Numbered from the stretch's first letter, positions 16,675 to 26,877 are shown. The stretch: DNA of 64,000 nucleotides from Breoghania corrubedonensis (GCF_003053845.1 NZ_QAYG01000001.1:750078-814077); one strand, 5' to 3'. Notes: generated by a model from the sequence alone, not told the origin. Program-made: numbers and translations.

Positions 16675-17713
16675 ACGCCGCGCCCACCGCCCGCTCGCCC
16701 TCGTCATCGCCTCGCCGGTGATCGCCATCGTCGCCGCGCTCGCCATTTCCGGCGCGCTGATCGCGCTGGCCGGGGCGCCGGTGCTTCAGGCCTATTACCA
16801 GATCGCCGTCGGCTCCTTCGGCTCCAAACTCGCCTTCACCGAGACGCTGACACGGGCGACGCCGCTGATCTTCACCGGACTTGCCGCCGCCGTCGCCTTC
16901 CGGGCGCAGGTCTGGAACATCGGCGCGGAAGGCCAGTTCTATATCGGCGCCATTGCGGTCGCCGCCTTCGGGGCGCAGGCGACCGCCGGGCTGCCGGCAG
17001 CACTCGCCATTCCGCTTCTGATGCTCATCGGCGCCATCGCCGGCATGATCGTGCTGCTGCTGCCGCTTGGGCTGAGGCTCAAGTTCGGCGTGGATGAAGT
17101 GGTCACCACGCTGCTTTTGAACTTCGTCGCCGTGCTGTTCGTCTCCATGCTGATCGAGGGGCCGCTGAAGGACCCGCTGGCCTTCGGCTGGCCGCAGTCG
17201 GTGCCGGTCGCCGACAACGCGATCCTGCCGAAACTGATCGAACGCTCGCGGCTCCACATCGGGCTCGCGGTGGCGATCGCGATCGCCGTCGTCGTCCATG
17301 TCGTGCAGGCGCGCACGGTCTTCGGCATGCAGTCGAAGGCGGCAGGCCTCAACCCCAGGGCCGCGAAATTCGCCGGCGTGCCGCTCGCCTCCACGCTGAT
17401 CAAGGTGGCGTGCCTTTCCGGCGGACTGGCCGGGCTTGCCGGTGCTGTCGAGGTGATGGGCGTGAAGGGCTACGTCACCACGGATCTCTCGCCGGGCTTC
17501 GGCTATTCCGGCATCATCGTCGCCATGCTCGCCAATCTTCATCCCATCGGCGTCATCGCGGCCGCACTCTTCACCGCCGCGATGTTCGTCGGCGCGGACG
17601 GCATGAGCCGGGCCATCGGCATCCCGAGCTATATCGCCGACGTCACCGTCGCGCTGTCGCTCTTGACCATGCTGGTGGCGCTGTTCTTCACGCAGTACAG
17701 GATCGTCAAGTGA
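16664..17713 (+). CDS. Nucleoside-type ABC transporter permease (YufP-like)
   Basis: 349 aa with about nine to ten membrane segments. RAQVWNIGAEGQFYIGA and KFGVDEVVTTLLLNFVA are hallmarks of BMP-associated permeases. It is the first of two inner-membrane subunits, coupled by overlap to the ATPase upstream and to the second permease downstream. Confidence 0.9.
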   Translation: MRFERRAHRPLALVIASPVIAIVAALAISGALIALAGAPVLQAYYQIAVGSFGSKLAFTETLTRATPLIFTGLAAAVAFRAQVWNIGAEGQFYIGAIAVAAFGAQATAGLPAALAIPLLMLIGAIAGMIVLLLPLGLRLKFGVDEVVTTLLLNFVAVLFVSMLIEGPLKDPLAFGWPQSVPVADNAILPKLIERSRLHIGLAVAIAIAVVVHVVQARTVFGMQSKAAGLNPRAAKFAGVPLASTLIKVACLSGGLAGLAGAVEVMGVKGYVTTDLSPGFGYSGIIVAMLANLHPIGVIAAALFTAAMFVGADGMSRAIGIPSYIADVTVALSLLTMLVALFFTQYRIVK

Positions 17714-18654
17714 TGGAGATCCTCGACATCTTCGCTTCCGCAGGGCTCTGGGCCGCCGTGCTGCGCATCGCCACGCCGCTGATCTTCGGCACGCTGGGCG
17801 CGCTCTTGTGCGAGCGCTCGGGCGTGCTCAATCTCGGCATCGAGGGCATCATGACATTCGGCGCGATGGCCGGCTGGCTCGCCGTCTATAATGGCGCGGA
17901 TCTGTGGATGGGGCTTCTCGTGGCAGCGCTGTGCGGCGCGCTGTTCGGGCTGCTGCACGCGGCGCTCACGGTGACGCTCGGCCTGTCGCAGCACGTCACC
18001 GGGCTCGGCATTACGCTGTTTGCCAGTTCGCTCAGCTATTTCCTGTTCCGCCTCATCGTGCCGATCAAAGGCACGCCGCCAACCATCGTGCCGTTCCAGC
18101 CGATCGACATTCCGGGCCTGTCCGACCTGCCCTTCGTGGGGCCCGCGCTCTTCACCCAGACCGCGCCGACCTATCTCGCCATAGCTCTCGCCGTCGTGCT
18201 CGGCTACGTGCTGTTCTTCACGCCGCTGGGGCTTGCGGTGCGCATGACGGGCGAGAACCCGCATGCGGCCGAGGCGCAGGGCGTCAACCCGATCACGGTG
18301 CGTTACGGCGCGATCATGGCCGGCAGCGCGCTGATGGGCGTGGGCGGCGCATTCCTGACGCTGTCGGCGTTCAACTCGTTCTTTCCGACCATGATCCAGG
18401 GACGCGGCTGGGTGTGCATCGCGCTCGTCGTGTTCTCCTCCTGGCGGCCGAGCCGGGCGCTTCTGGGCGCGCTTCTGTTCGCGCTGTTCGACGCCTATCA
18501 GCTGCGCTTGCAGACGGCCGTGGGCAAGGCGGTGCCCTATCAGCTCTTCCTGATGGTGCCCTACATCATGTCGATCGTCGCGCTCGTGGTGATGGCCCGG
18601 CGCGCAAGGGTGCCGCAGGCCCTGATGCAGGCCTATCGGCGCGGGGAACGGTAG
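17713..18654 (+). CDS. Nucleoside-type ABC transporter permease (YufQ-like)
   Basis: 313 aa from MEILDIFASAGLWAAVL, overlapping the previous stop by 1 bp (TGATG). ERSGVLNLGIEGIMTFGA and QGRGWVCIALVVFSSW match the second permease of BMP-type importers. It is the last gene of the operon. Confidence 0.9.
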   Translation: MEILDIFASAGLWAAVLRIATPLIFGTLGALLCERSGVLNLGIEGIMTFGAMAGWLAVYNGADLWMGLLVAALCGALFGLLHAALTVTLGLSQHVTGLGITLFASSLSYFLFRLIVPIKGTPPTIVPFQPIDIPGLSDLPFVGPALFTQTAPTYLAIALAVVLGYVLFFTPLGLAVRMTGENPHAAEAQGVNPITVRYGAIMAGSALMGVGGAFLTLSAFNSFFPTMIQGRGWVCIALVVFSSWRPSRALLGALLFALFDAYQLRLQTAVGKAVPYQLFLMVPYIMSIVALVVMARRARVPQALMQAYRRGER

Positions 18655-18695
18655 CGACGGAGGTTCACACGATTTGCGGCTGAACGCAGGACGCC

Positions 18696-19901
18696 CTACC
18701 CCCAGCTCCAGTAGTCGTCGCCTTCCTTCGCATAGAAGCGCGACAGCACCATCTTGTGCACCTCCGAGGCGCCGTCGACGATGCGGGCGCAGCGGGCGTA
18801 GCGGTACATCCATTCCAGCATGGTGTCCTTGGAATAGCCGCGCGCGCCGTTGAGCTGGATGGCGGTGTCGATCGCCTTGTGCAGCGTGTCGGCCATGTGG
18901 ATCTTGGCACTCGACACCTCCTTGCGGGCACGGTCGCCCTGGTCGAGCTTCCAGGCCGCGTGCATGACCAGCAACCGGCCCATCTGGATCTCGTGCGCCA
19001 CCTCGCCGAGCGCCAGTCCGACCGATTCGCGATCGGCGAGGCGAACGCCGAAGCCCTCGCGGCGCGAGACGTATTCCTGCGCGATCTCCATCGCCCGCTT
19101 GGAAACGCCGAGCCAGCGCATGCAATGGGTGAGACGGGCCGGGCCGAGGCGGATCTGCGTCACCTTCAGCCCGTCGCCCACCTCCATCAGCCGGCAGCTG
19201 TCGGGGATCTCCAGACCGTCGAATTCCAGCTCGCACACGCCGCCGTGCTCATCCGGGCCCATGTTCTCGATGCGCCGCACGATGCGCCAGCCCGGCTGGT
19301 CGCGGTGGAACAGGAAGGCGGTGAGATGCCGGCGCTTCTCGTCCGGATTGTCGTCGGTGCGCGCGATCAGGATGAAGTGCTTGGCGATCGCAGCCCCCGA
19401 GATGAACCACTTGTGGCCGTATATCTTCCAGCTGTCGCCGTAGCGCTCGGCCCGGGTGCGTGTCATGCCGGGGTCCGAGCCGCCGCCGGGATGCGGTTCG
19501 GTCATCACGAAGGAGGAGTTGACCTCGCCCTCGATGATCGGCTGCAGCCAGCGCGCCTTCTGCTCTTCCGTGGCCGTCATTTCCAGAAGCCGCATGTTGC
19601 CGTCGTCGGGCGCGGCGCTGTTGAAAACGCACGGCCCGAAGACGCAGCGGTTCGCCTCCTCGTAGAAGACGGCCTGGCCGACCATGGAAAGCCCCAGCCC
19701 CCCGCGCTCCTGCGACACCTGCGGCGCCCACAGCCCCGCCGCACGCGCCTTCACGCGCAGCTCGTCGCGCAGCGCAAGGCGGATGTTCTCGTATTCGTTG
19801 TAGGTCGCGGGATCGGATTCGATCGGCAGCAGATGTTCGGCGACGAACGCGCGCACGCTGAGGCGAAGCGCCTCGTGACGGGGATCGAGCGTGAAATCCA
19901 T
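18696..19901 (-). CDS. Acyl-CoA dehydrogenase family protein
   Basis: 401 aa from MDFTLDPRHEALRL; a GAAC-rich ribosome site (AAGGAA) precedes this ATG. The N-terminal helical, middle beta and C-terminal helical domains are present. FVMTEPHPGGGSDP and KIYGHKWFISGA form the FAD/substrate site, and LNGARGYSKDTMLEWMYR the C-terminal motif. Length and motifs resemble FadE-like enzymes acting on branched or long acyl-CoA. It is convergent with the BMP operon and precedes no gene in its own direction. Confidence 0.87.
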   Translation of the reverse strand: MDFTLDPRHEALRLSVRAFVAEHLLPIESDPATYNEYENIRLALRDELRVKARAAGLWAPQVSQERGGLGLSMVGQAVFYEEANRCVFGPCVFNSAAPDDGNMRLLEMTATEEQKARWLQPIIEGEVNSSFVMTEPHPGGGSDPGMTRTRAERYGDSWKIYGHKWFISGAAIAKHFILIARTDDNPDEKRRHLTAFLFHRDQPGWRIVRRIENMGPDEHGGVCELEFDGLEIPDSCRLMEVGDGLKVTQIRLGPARLTHCMRWLGVSKRAMEIAQEYVSRREGFGVRLADRESVGLALGEVAHEIQMGRLLVMHAAWKLDQGDRARKEVSSAKIHMADTLHKAIDTAIQLNGARGYSKDTMLEWMYRYARCARIVDGASEVHKMVLSRFYAKEGDDYWSWG

Positions 19902-19964
19902 CGGTCGTGTTCCTTGCAAGGGCAGAAAGAGACGGTGGGGAAAAGGCAGAAAGAGAGGGCGGGA

Positions 19965-20735
19965 TCAGAGCGAATTGACGAGGTGGCCGCCGTCGACGGG
20001 AATGACGGCACCGGTCATGAAGGACGAGGCGTCGGTGGCCAGCAGCAGGAACGGCGCGTCGAGCTCTCCAAGATGGCCGATGCGGCGCATCGGGATGCGC
20101 TTGACCATCGCCTCGCCGCGCGGGGTCTCGAAAAAGCCCTCGTTGATCTCGGTGGCGAAATAGCCCGGCGCGATCGCGTTGACGCGCACCTCAAAGCGCG
20201 CGAGCTCCAGCGCCAGCGCCTTGGTGAGCTGCACGACGCCCGCCTTCGAGATCGCATAAGGAACCACGCCGGGGGCAACGCGCAACCCGAGCACCGAGGC
20301 GATGTTGATGATCGCGCCGGGGCTTTTCGCATCGCGCCAGTGGCGGGCGGCCTCCGTCGCCATCAGCCACACGCCACGCAGGTTCACGTCGAGCACGGCG
20401 TCGAAATCCTCGATCGTCTGATCGAGCGACAGCCCCTCGCTCGCCATGCCCGCGTTGTTGACGAGCACGTCGAGCCCGCCAAGCGCCTCGGCGGCCGCCG
20501 CGGTGCAGTCCTTCACCGATGTTTCGTTGGTGACGTCGAGCGGCAGGGCGACGGCTTCGGGCGCTCCGGCGGCCTTCAGCTCGCCGACGAGTTGTTCCAG
20601 CCGATCGATGCGCCGTGCGGCGACGGCGACGCTGGCGCCGTTTTTCGCGCAGATTTCGGCAAAATGCGTGCCCAGCCCGCTGGATGCGCCGGTGACAAGT
20701 ATGCGTCGGCCCTTCAGCCGTGCGCCAAGATCCAT
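19965..20735 (-). CDS. SDR family oxidoreductase
   Basis: 256 aa. The classical short-chain dehydrogenase pattern is complete: TGASSGLGTH for the cofactor, NNAGMA, catalytic Ser in IINIASVLG, and YAISKAG with Tyr and Lys. C-terminal TGAVIPVDGGHL is typical. It lies 63 bp upstream of the acyl-CoA dehydrogenase on the same strand, so a beta-oxidation-like role as 3-hydroxyacyl-CoA dehydrogenase is plausible but inferred. Confidence 0.87.
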   Translation of the reverse strand: MDLGARLKGRRILVTGASSGLGTHFAEICAKNGASVAVAARRIDRLEQLVGELKAAGAPEAVALPLDVTNETSVKDCTAAAAEALGGLDVLVNNAGMASEGLSLDQTIEDFDAVLDVNLRGVWLMATEAARHWRDAKSPGAIINIASVLGLRVAPGVVPYAISKAGVVQLTKALALELARFEVRVNAIAPGYFATEINEGFFETPRGEAMVKRIPMRRIGHLGELDAPFLLLATDASSFMTGAVIPVDGGHLVNSL

Positions 20736-20901
20736 GAAATCCTCCCAGGTTCCCGTCGGCTTCTCCCGAGCCGGTTCGGTCCGCCGACTTTAGGGGCAAT
20801 GACGCGAATGGGAAACCTGTTCGCGATTGCGAAAGGAAAGGATCACCACGGATACGTGCAGCAGCGGCCGCAAACTGCGAACGGGCGGCAGACGAAAGCG
20901 C

Positions 20902-22029
20902 TCAGGAGGCAGCGCCGGAATGCCATTCCTCGCGCACGGACGGGTCTTCCTCCCGCTCCGCGTTTTCGCGCCCGAGCCGGGCGAACTCGTCCCCCGGCAG
21001 CAACCGCGACAGGGCCCAGACGGCCGCGCCGCGCACATCCGGGGCCGGATCGCCGAGCAGTCTCCGCGCCGTTTGCGCCAAAGCCGCGTCCCCGGAATTG
21101 CCGATGGCGATAGCCACGTTGCGGATGAAGCGGTCGCGGCCGATGCGCTTGACCGGAGAGCCGGAGAAAAGCGCGCGGAAGGCCGCATCGTCCAGCTTTG
21201 CGAGATCCGCCAAGGCCGGAGCCTCCAGATCGGCGCGCGCCTTGAGCTTCGCCTCCCGTGCGGTTTCGGCGAACTTGTTCCACGGACACGCGGCGAGGCA
21301 ATCGTCGCAGCCATAGATGCGGTTGCCGATGGCCTGGCGGAATTCGCGCGGGATCGGGCCCTTGTGCTCGATGGTGAGATAGGAGATGCAGCGCCCGGCA
21401 TCGAGCCGATAGGGCGCGGGGAAGGCCCTGGTCGGGCAGATGTCGAGGCAGGCGCGGCAGGAGCCGCAACGGTCCGCCTCGGGCGCATCGGCCTCGAGAT
21501 CGAGCGTGGTGAAGATCGCGCCCAGGAACAGCCAGGAGCCGAATTCGCGCGAGACGAGGTTGGTGTGCTTGCCCTGCCAGCCGAGCCCGGCGGCCGCCGC
21601 CAGCGGCTTTTCCATCACCGGCGCGGTATCGACGAAGACTTTGACATCCGGCCCGCCGTCTCGCGCAAGTGCTCCGATCTGGCCGGCGAGCGTCTTGAGC
21701 TTGCCCTTGATGACGTCGTGATAGTCGCGGTGGCGGGCGTAGACCGAGATCGAGCCGACCTCGGGCCGCGTGAGATTTTCCAGCGGATCGCGGTCGGGGC
21801 CGTAATTCATGCCGAGCATGACGATGGAGCGTACGTCCTGCCACAGCACGCGCGGCGCGGCGCGGCGATCCGCCGTCTCCGCCATCCACTCCATGGTGGC
21901 GTGGTGGCCATCGGCGAGAAAGCGGGCAAGCCGCTCAGGCGCTTCAGGAATCGCGTCGGCATGGGTGATGCGGCAGGCATCGAAGCCCAGCGCCCGCGCC
22001 TTTTCGGCTATGGCCTTTTCAAGCCGCAC
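20902..22029 (-). CDS. queG: Epoxyqueuosine reductase
   Basis: 375 aa starting at GTG ([17 protein letters not shown]) after AGGGGAG. An N-terminal DUF1730 domain precedes two 4Fe-4S sets, [17 protein letters not shown] and [18 protein letters not shown]-like C-terminal part contains [15 protein letters not shown]. QueG uses cobalamin to reduce epoxyqueuosine to queuosine in tRNA, which connects it to the B12 operon later in the window. It sits 38 bp downstream of the GST gene. Confidence 0.92.
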   Translation of the reverse strand: MRLEKAIAEKARALGFDACRITHADAIPEAPERLARFLADGHHATMEWMAETADRRAAPRVLWQDVRSIVMLGMNYGPDRDPLENLTRPEVGSISVYARHRDYHDVIKGKLKTLAGQIGALARDGGPDVKVFVDTAPVMEKPLAAAAGLGWQGKHTNLVSREFGSWLFLGAIFTTLDLEADAPEADRCGSCRACLDICPTRAFPAPYRLDAGRCISYLTIEHKGPIPREFRQAIGNRIYGCDDCLAACPWNKFAETAREAKLKARADLEAPALADLAKLDDAAFRALFSGSPVKRIGRDRFIRNVAIAIGNSGDAALAQTARRLLGDPAPDVRGAAVWALSRLLPGDEFARLGRENAEREEDPSVREEWHSGAAS

Positions 22030-22067
22030 ACCCGGCTCCCCTCGCCTGCCCGTTCAAAACTTGCGTC

Positions 22068-22760
22068 TCAGAAATCGAGATCCGCGTAGCTCGGCGCCGG
22101 GCGCATGCCGGGGATCGTCTCGCCGAGCAGGCTGCGAAAGCTCGGCCGCGATTTCACCCGCGCGTACCAGGCCTTGGCGTGCTCGTCCTCCTCCCAGGGC
22201 ACCTCGCCCAGGTAGTCGGCACACGAAAGCTCGGCCGCCGCCGCCATGTCGGCAAAGCTCAGCTTGTCGCCGCCGAGCCAGCGGCGCGACGCCGCCAGAT
22301 AGCCGATGTAGCGCATGTGGTGGCGGATGTTGGTGCGCGCGGCCCTGAGTGCGGCCGAATCAGGCTCGCCGCCGCCGGCCGATTTCGGCATCTCCTGCTT
22401 GTAGACCTTCTCGCGCACGAAATGGCCGATCACCTCGCGGTCGAACTTGCCGAGGAACCAGTCGACGAGGCGGCGCACTTCCGCCCGGCGCTCGGCATTG
22501 TCGGGCATCAGCCGTTTTTCCGGGATCATGTAGCCGCGCGTCTCGTCGAGATATTCCATGATCACCCCGGCGCCGCAGACCGGCGTGCCGTCGTTTTCCA
22601 CCGCCACGGGTACGGTGCCGGCGGGATTGATCAACAGGAAATCGCGGCGGCGCTGCCACGGGAATTCCAGGTAGGCTTCGAAGTTGACGCCATATTCGTG
22701 CAGCGCCAAGCGCACGAAGCGCGAGGCCGGCGAGAAAGGATGGTGATATACGATCAGCAT
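22068..22760 (-). CDS. Glutathione S-transferase family protein
   Basis: 230 aa from [20 protein letters not shown]. The thioredoxin-like N-domain carries the Ser-rich active-site loop HPFSPASR and [12 protein letters not shown] (cis-Pro). The helical C-domain has [18 protein letters not shown]. An upstream extension of 41 codons is open but would bury the canonical N-terminus. It is divergent from uppP and likely cotranscribed with queG, a common pairing in Rhizobiales. Confidence 0.87.
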   Translation of the reverse strand: MLIVYHHPFSPASRFVRLALHEYGVNFEAYLEFPWQRRRDFLLINPAGTVPVAVENDGTPVCGAGVIMEYLDETRGYMIPEKRLMPDNAERRAEVRRLVDWFLGKFDREVIGHFVREKVYKQEMPKSAGGGEPDSAALRAARTNIRHHMRYIGYLAASRRWLGGDKLSFADMAAAAELSCADYLGEVPWEEDEHAKAWYARVKSRPSFRSLLGETIPGMRPAPSYADLDF

Positions 22761-22799
22761 GCGTGGTTCATATACTCGTACCGCGGTCCGTTGGGCCGC

Positions 22800-22816
22800 C
22801 ATCAACATTGTTGATG
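22800..22816. promoter_or_regulatory. Perfect palindrome between GST and uppP
   Basis: CATCAACA-T-TGTTGATG is a perfect 8-bp inverted repeat around one central base, 40 bp upstream of the GST start. It looks like a dimeric regulator site. The regulator is unknown. Confidence 0.4.
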
Positions 22817-23026
22817 TGCCCAATACGAGAAACCGGTAAACGGATCCTGCAAGCGCCGATATGCGGCCGGCAGGCACCTTCAAGACCCTTACCCGACGCC
22901 GGAAGGCGCCGCCAGATCAACTACCGGACAGAGGCCCGGATCGGGTACAAGGCCGGGCATAACCGGCCTGCCCCTCTCGCAACGCCCTATCCGTATCCTA
23001 TCCAGTCATCAGCGGACCACATTCCC

Positions 23027-23833
23027 ATGGACCTACAGACCATCTTCGAGGCGCTTATCCTGGGCACCGTCGAGGGCCTGACCGAATTCATTCCCGTCTC
23101 ATCCACCGGCCACCTGCTGCTGCTCGGACATTTCATGGGCTTCGAGAACCCCGGCAAGACCTTCGAGGTCCTGATCCAGCTCGGATCGATCCTCGCGATC
23201 CTGTCGGTCTATTTCTCCAAGCTGTGGCAGCTCTTCATCAGCCTGCCGTCCGATCCCAGAAGCCGCTACTTCGTGGCCGGCATCTTGCTGGCCTTCCTGC
23301 CGGCCGCCGTCATCGGCTTTCTCGCCCACGACTTCATCAAGGCGGTCCTGTTCGCCTCGCCGGCGCTGATCTGCACGACGCTGTTTCTCGGCGGTCTCGT
23401 TCTGTTGTGGGTCGACAGGCTCGACCTCAAGCCGCGCTATCATGACGTGGCGCACTATCCGATGCACGTCTATCTCGCGATCGGCTGTTGTCAGGTGCTG
23501 GCCATGGTTCCCGGCGTTTCGCGTTCCGGCTCGACCATCGTCGGCGCGCTGCTTTTGGGAACGGACAAGCGCTCGGCGGCGGAATTCTCCTTCTTTCTGG
23601 CGATGCCGACCATGGCCGGTGCCTTCGCCCTTGATCTCTTCAAGAACCGCGACCTCATAACCCTCAACGATGCCGCAGTCATCGGCGTGGGCTTCGTCAC
23701 TGCCTTCATCGCCGGCGTCGTGGTGGTGCGCTGGCTTCTCGACTACGTTTCGCGCCACGGCTTCTCGCTGTTCGCCTGGTGGCGCATCATTGTCGGCCTT
23801 GCCGGTTTCGCCGGACTGTACCTCTTCGGTTAA
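23027..23833 (+). CDS. uppP: Undecaprenyl-diphosphate phosphatase
   Basis: 268 aa from [13 protein letters not shown]. The two signature regions are [17 protein letters not shown] near residue 18 and [19 protein letters not shown] near residue 161. The rest is hydrophobic with about eight segments. It recycles the lipid carrier for peptidoglycan and other envelope polymers at the membrane. The longer upstream reading frame has no membrane character and is not used. Confidence 0.93.
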   Translation: MDLQTIFEALILGTVEGLTEFIPVSSTGHLLLLGHFMGFENPGKTFEVLIQLGSILAILSVYFSKLWQLFISLPSDPRSRYFVAGILLAFLPAAVIGFLAHDFIKAVLFASPALICTTLFLGGLVLLWVDRLDLKPRYHDVAHYPMHVYLAIGCCQVLAMVPGVSRSGSTIVGALLLGTDKRSAAEFSFFLAMPTMAGAFALDLFKNRDLITLNDAAVIGVGFVTAFIAGVVVVRWLLDYVSRHGFSLFAWWRIIVGLAGFAGLYLFG

Positions 23834-23873
23834 CCCAGATCACCGGCAAGCCCGCACCACCGGTACCACCAAC

Positions 23874-23907
23874 AAAAATGCGGCAGGGCCGAACCGGCCT
23901 TGCCGCA
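23874..23907 (-). terminator. Intrinsic terminator for the NDUFA9-like gene (minus strand)
   Basis: TGCGGCAGGGCC at 23879-23890 pairs with GGCCTTGCCGCA at 23896-23907 around loop GAACC. On the minus strand the stem is followed by CATTTTTG, a T run. It may also serve the convergent uppP gene. Confidence 0.7.
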
Positions 23908-23963
23908 CAAAATTGTCGCAAAAAAGACCGCCCCCGCCGCACAACGCCACGGCGGGGCCCCGC

Positions 23964-24941
23964 CTACTTGGCGTGATAGGCCGAATCGAACTGACCGTGG
24001 ACGCGGTAGCGCCACAGGTAGGTCGGAAGGATCGCCGCCAGCGTTACCGGGGAGATGCCCAGGCCTTCCAGCGTATGGCCCGCGTCGATCGCCTCCTGCG
24101 ACACCACGTTGTCGACCTCGAGCATGCGCACCTGATCGACGGTAAGCGGTGCCATGGGCAGCGACTGCACGATCCGCGCGAGGACGCGCGCGATACCGAA
24201 CGGCAGCGAGACGAGCAGGCGCTTGCGTGCCGTTATCTCCAGCATCAGCCGCATGCATTCCTTGAAGGACTTCACCTGCGGGCCGCCCAGCTCGTAGGTG
24301 GCGCCGGCTTCCGCCTCGCCGTCGACCGCGCGGCCCACGGCCTCCGCCACATCCGCGACGAAGACCGGCTGGAACTTGGTGTGCCCGCCGCCGATCAGCG
24401 GCAAAAACGGCGACATCCGCGCCATGGAGGCGAAACGGTTGAAGAAATCGTCCTCGGGACCGAACAGGACGGAGGGCCGCATGATCACCGCCTGCGGTAC
24501 GGCCTCGCGCACCGCGGCTTCGCCTGCCGCCTTGGAGCGGGCATAGCCGGCGGGCGAATTCGCATCCGCGCCGATGGCCGAGACGTGAACGAGATCGGTG
24601 ATGCCGGCCTCGCGGCAGGCTTCAGCCACGGCCCGCGCGCCGAAGGCCTGGACGGCGTCAAATGTCTGACGGCCGCTCTGGGACAGTATCCCCACGAGAT
24701 TGACCACGGCATCGGCACCGGCGATCGCATGCGCGACCGAATCGGGATAGCGCAGGTTCGCCTGCACGGCGTGGATCTGGCCCACGGTGCCCAGCGGCTG
24801 CAGGTGAAAGGCGAGATCGGGACGGCGCACGGCCACGCGCACCCGCCAGCCCCGTTTGGCCAGAACGCGCACAACATAGCGGCCGACAAAGCCGGAGCCG
24901 CCGAACACCGTCACAAGTTTTCCATTGAGCGGAGTGGTCAT
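23964..24941 (-). CDS. Complex I NDUFA9-like NAD(P)-binding protein
   Basis: 325 aa. An N-terminal Rossmann fold VFGGSGFVGRYVV is followed by DAVVNLVGILS, VHVSAIGAD and YARSKAAGE, which gives an atypical SDR of the NDUFA9 type. The family is an accessory subunit of mitochondrial complex I. The bacterial role is unclear, possibly quinone- or lipid-related. Its position next to uppP and tRNA-Leu is conserved in Rhizobiales. Confidence 0.85.
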   Translation of the reverse strand: MTTPLNGKLVTVFGGSGFVGRYVVRVLAKRGWRVRVAVRRPDLAFHLQPLGTVGQIHAVQANLRYPDSVAHAIAGADAVVNLVGILSQSGRQTFDAVQAFGARAVAEACREAGITDLVHVSAIGADANSPAGYARSKAAGEAAVREAVPQAVIMRPSVLFGPEDDFFNRFASMARMSPFLPLIGGGHTKFQPVFVADVAEAVGRAVDGEAEAGATYELGGPQVKSFKECMRLMLEITARKRLLVSLPFGIARVLARIVQSLPMAPLTVDQVRMLEVDNVVSQEAIDAGHTLEGLGISPVTLAAILPTYLWRYRVHGQFDSAYHAK

Positions 24942-25281
24942 GATCGCTCCTTCTTCTCAGCCCACCGCATGTCACGCCTTGCGAACCCATGCGCGCGCGA
25001 CGCGCCGAACCGGCTGATTCGCCAGCGGTCCGATTCGTCTTGCGCGCAGGCTCTGCGCCAGGCTCCCTCCGGTGGTCCGCACCCTTTTGCGGCTCTCAAC
25101 GGACCGTCCTCCCGGCACGCCGTCATTGAAGGCGTGGGCAGCGCAGCATCGTCGCGTCCTTGCCTCATACCGCCTTGGACGCTGCGTGTGAAGTGCGCAG
25201 CATCTCCAACACCGTTTTGACGCGTCATGAAGCGAAAACAGATGGGTGTTGAAAAGCCCACAGGAACCGCTTGTTATGTGA

Positions 25282-25310
25282 TTGACAAGGCGCGGCGGGG
25301 TCCGTATGTA
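25282..25310 (+). promoter_or_regulatory. Sigma-70-type promoter of tRNA-Leu
   Basis: TTGACA at 25282-25287 and TATGTA at 25305-25310 are 17 bp apart, and the tRNA begins 12 bp after the -10. The 340 bp between this and the NDUFA9-like start (24942-25281) show no convincing gene or RNA. Confidence 0.75.
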
Positions 25311-25322
25311 TCGCCGCCATCG

Positions 25323-25409
25323 GCCCAGGTGGCGGAATTGGTAGACGCGCTAGCTTCAGGTGCTAGTGCTCGAAAGGGCGTGGAGGTTCGAGTCCTCTCC
25401 TGGGCACCA
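25323..25409 (+). tRNA. tRNA-Leu (anticodon CAG)
   Basis: 87 nt including an encoded CCA. The acceptor stem GCCCAGG pairs with CCTGGGC. The anticodon arm is CTAGC-TTCAGGT-GCTAG with anticodon CAG. A long class II variable arm (TGCTCGAAAGGGCG) and GGTTCGAGTCC of the T arm follow. The integrase gene begins 87 bp beyond its 3' end, so this tRNA is the likely attachment site of the island. Confidence 0.97.
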
Positions 25410-25415
25410 TTTCCC

Positions 25416-25440
25416 CGTTGAGAAGCTATATTTCTCAACG
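25416..25440. repeat. Perfect 9-bp inverted repeat just after tRNA-Leu
   Basis: CGTTGAGAA at 25416-25424 and TTCTCAACG at 25432-25440 surround GCTATAT. It can act as the tRNA terminator. Its position between the tRNA 3' end and the integrase also fits a recombinase core or regulatory site. The two roles cannot be separated from sequence. Confidence 0.6.
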
Positions 25441-25495
25441 ATTTCAAGACGTAGCGGCTCCCTCTGGTACACGTTCCGGTCCACCGGAGGTCCAC

Positions 25496-26877
25496 ATGGG
25501 GCTTGTTTTGAAATATGCCAGACTGACCAAGGCGGGGACTTGGCAATACCGACGGCGGATCCCTACCAAGCTCCGCGACTTCCTCACACAAGGTGAATTC
25601 AAGCGCTATCTCGGCTCGACCGAGCGCGAGGCGCTGAAGAATTTCCCGAAGGTCGATGCCGAATTCGAGCGGCTTGTCGCCGCCGCGCATCGCAGGGCTT
25701 CCCGGCTTTCCGATACGAGCCTGTCACCGCTCGACGTGCACCGCGAAGCGGAGCGTCTTGCACGTGAACTGGCGCAAGGCACGGTCACAATCGGCGGCCG
25801 AACGCTGCCCGCCAGCGACCCGGACGCGGCCGACATCCTTCGCGACAGCTATTTCTCCCAGCTCCCGCAAGACAATGAGACCGGCGAGCCTGTCGGCGAA
25901 CCCGATATCAACGGCCGCGCGGTGAGCATTCTGGCCAATGGCGGGCGGCTTGCACGGCCCGAGCCCACGCTTGCCGACGCGAAGCGGCTCTATGTTCGCG
26001 AGCGCATCACCGGCGACATCAACGAAACCGCCAAGCTCAACCGGATCGAGCGGGTCATGGACTATCTGTCCCATGCCATCGACGCGACACGCCCGCTTTC
26101 CAGCCTGACGCGCGAAGACGCACGGGACGTTCGCGACCACATGCTGCGCGATCTCGACATGCGGCCCGCCACCGTCAAGCGCTACATGAACGACATCCGC
26201 GCGCTCGTCAGCTTCGGCATCACGGAATACGGACTGCGGGACGCGTCGAACCCGTTCATCCGACTTCCGGTCAAGACCGAGATTTCGGTCCAGGAGGAAC
26301 GCTCCCCCATCCCGGAGGCAACACTCAGAGCGATTCGCTCACAGCTTGCCAACCATGCAGGTCCCACGCTGTTGCGGATTTGGCGGATGCTGGAGGGGAC
26401 CGGCTGCCGTCTCGGCGAGGTGTCCGGGCTTCTGGTCGCCGATGTCGTGCTCGATGGCGCCATTCCCTATCTGAACCTCGTCCACCACCCGCACAGGCGG
26501 CTCAAGACGGCTGGATCGGTGCGCCGGGTGCCGTTGATCGGCGAGGCGCTGGAGGCCGCACAAGAGGCCGTAGACGCGGCCGAGGGGGGGACACCCTGTT
26601 CTCCCGATATGGCCGTGTGCGCGGTGCGGATGGAGCCTCGGCAGCGATCATGCGGCATGTGCGCGCCATCACCGACGATCCGAAGATCGTGGTCCATTCG
26701 CTGCGCCACAACATGGAAGACCGGCTGACGCGAGCCGGGGTGAGCGAGTTCGACCGCAATCTCGTCCTCGGTCACGCGCGCGGCGGCATGAGCGAGCGCT
26801 ATGGCGGACCGGATGCGCGGCTTGAGGTCGCCGAGCGGGCGCTCAGGGCAGCGCTGGCGGATCGGGCGGGGCGATAG
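25496..26877 (+). pseudogene. Tyrosine-type site-specific integrase, frameshifted
   Basis: Starts MGLVLKYARLTKAGTWQYRR after CCGGAGGTCCAC. The N-terminal SAM-like domain and the catalytic start are in one frame: EGTGCRLGEVSGL gives the first Arg and RRLKTAGSVRRVPL the Lys region. After the run of seven G at 26584-26590 that frame loses meaning and stops at 26728. The +1-shifted frame continues with VVHSLRHNMEDRL (HxLR) and LGHARGGMSERYGG (His and the nucleophile Tyr), ending at 26877. The two halves together make about 460 aa, a normal integrase. Either the gene is inactive, or slippage or a base-call error at the G run is involved. Confidence 0.85.
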
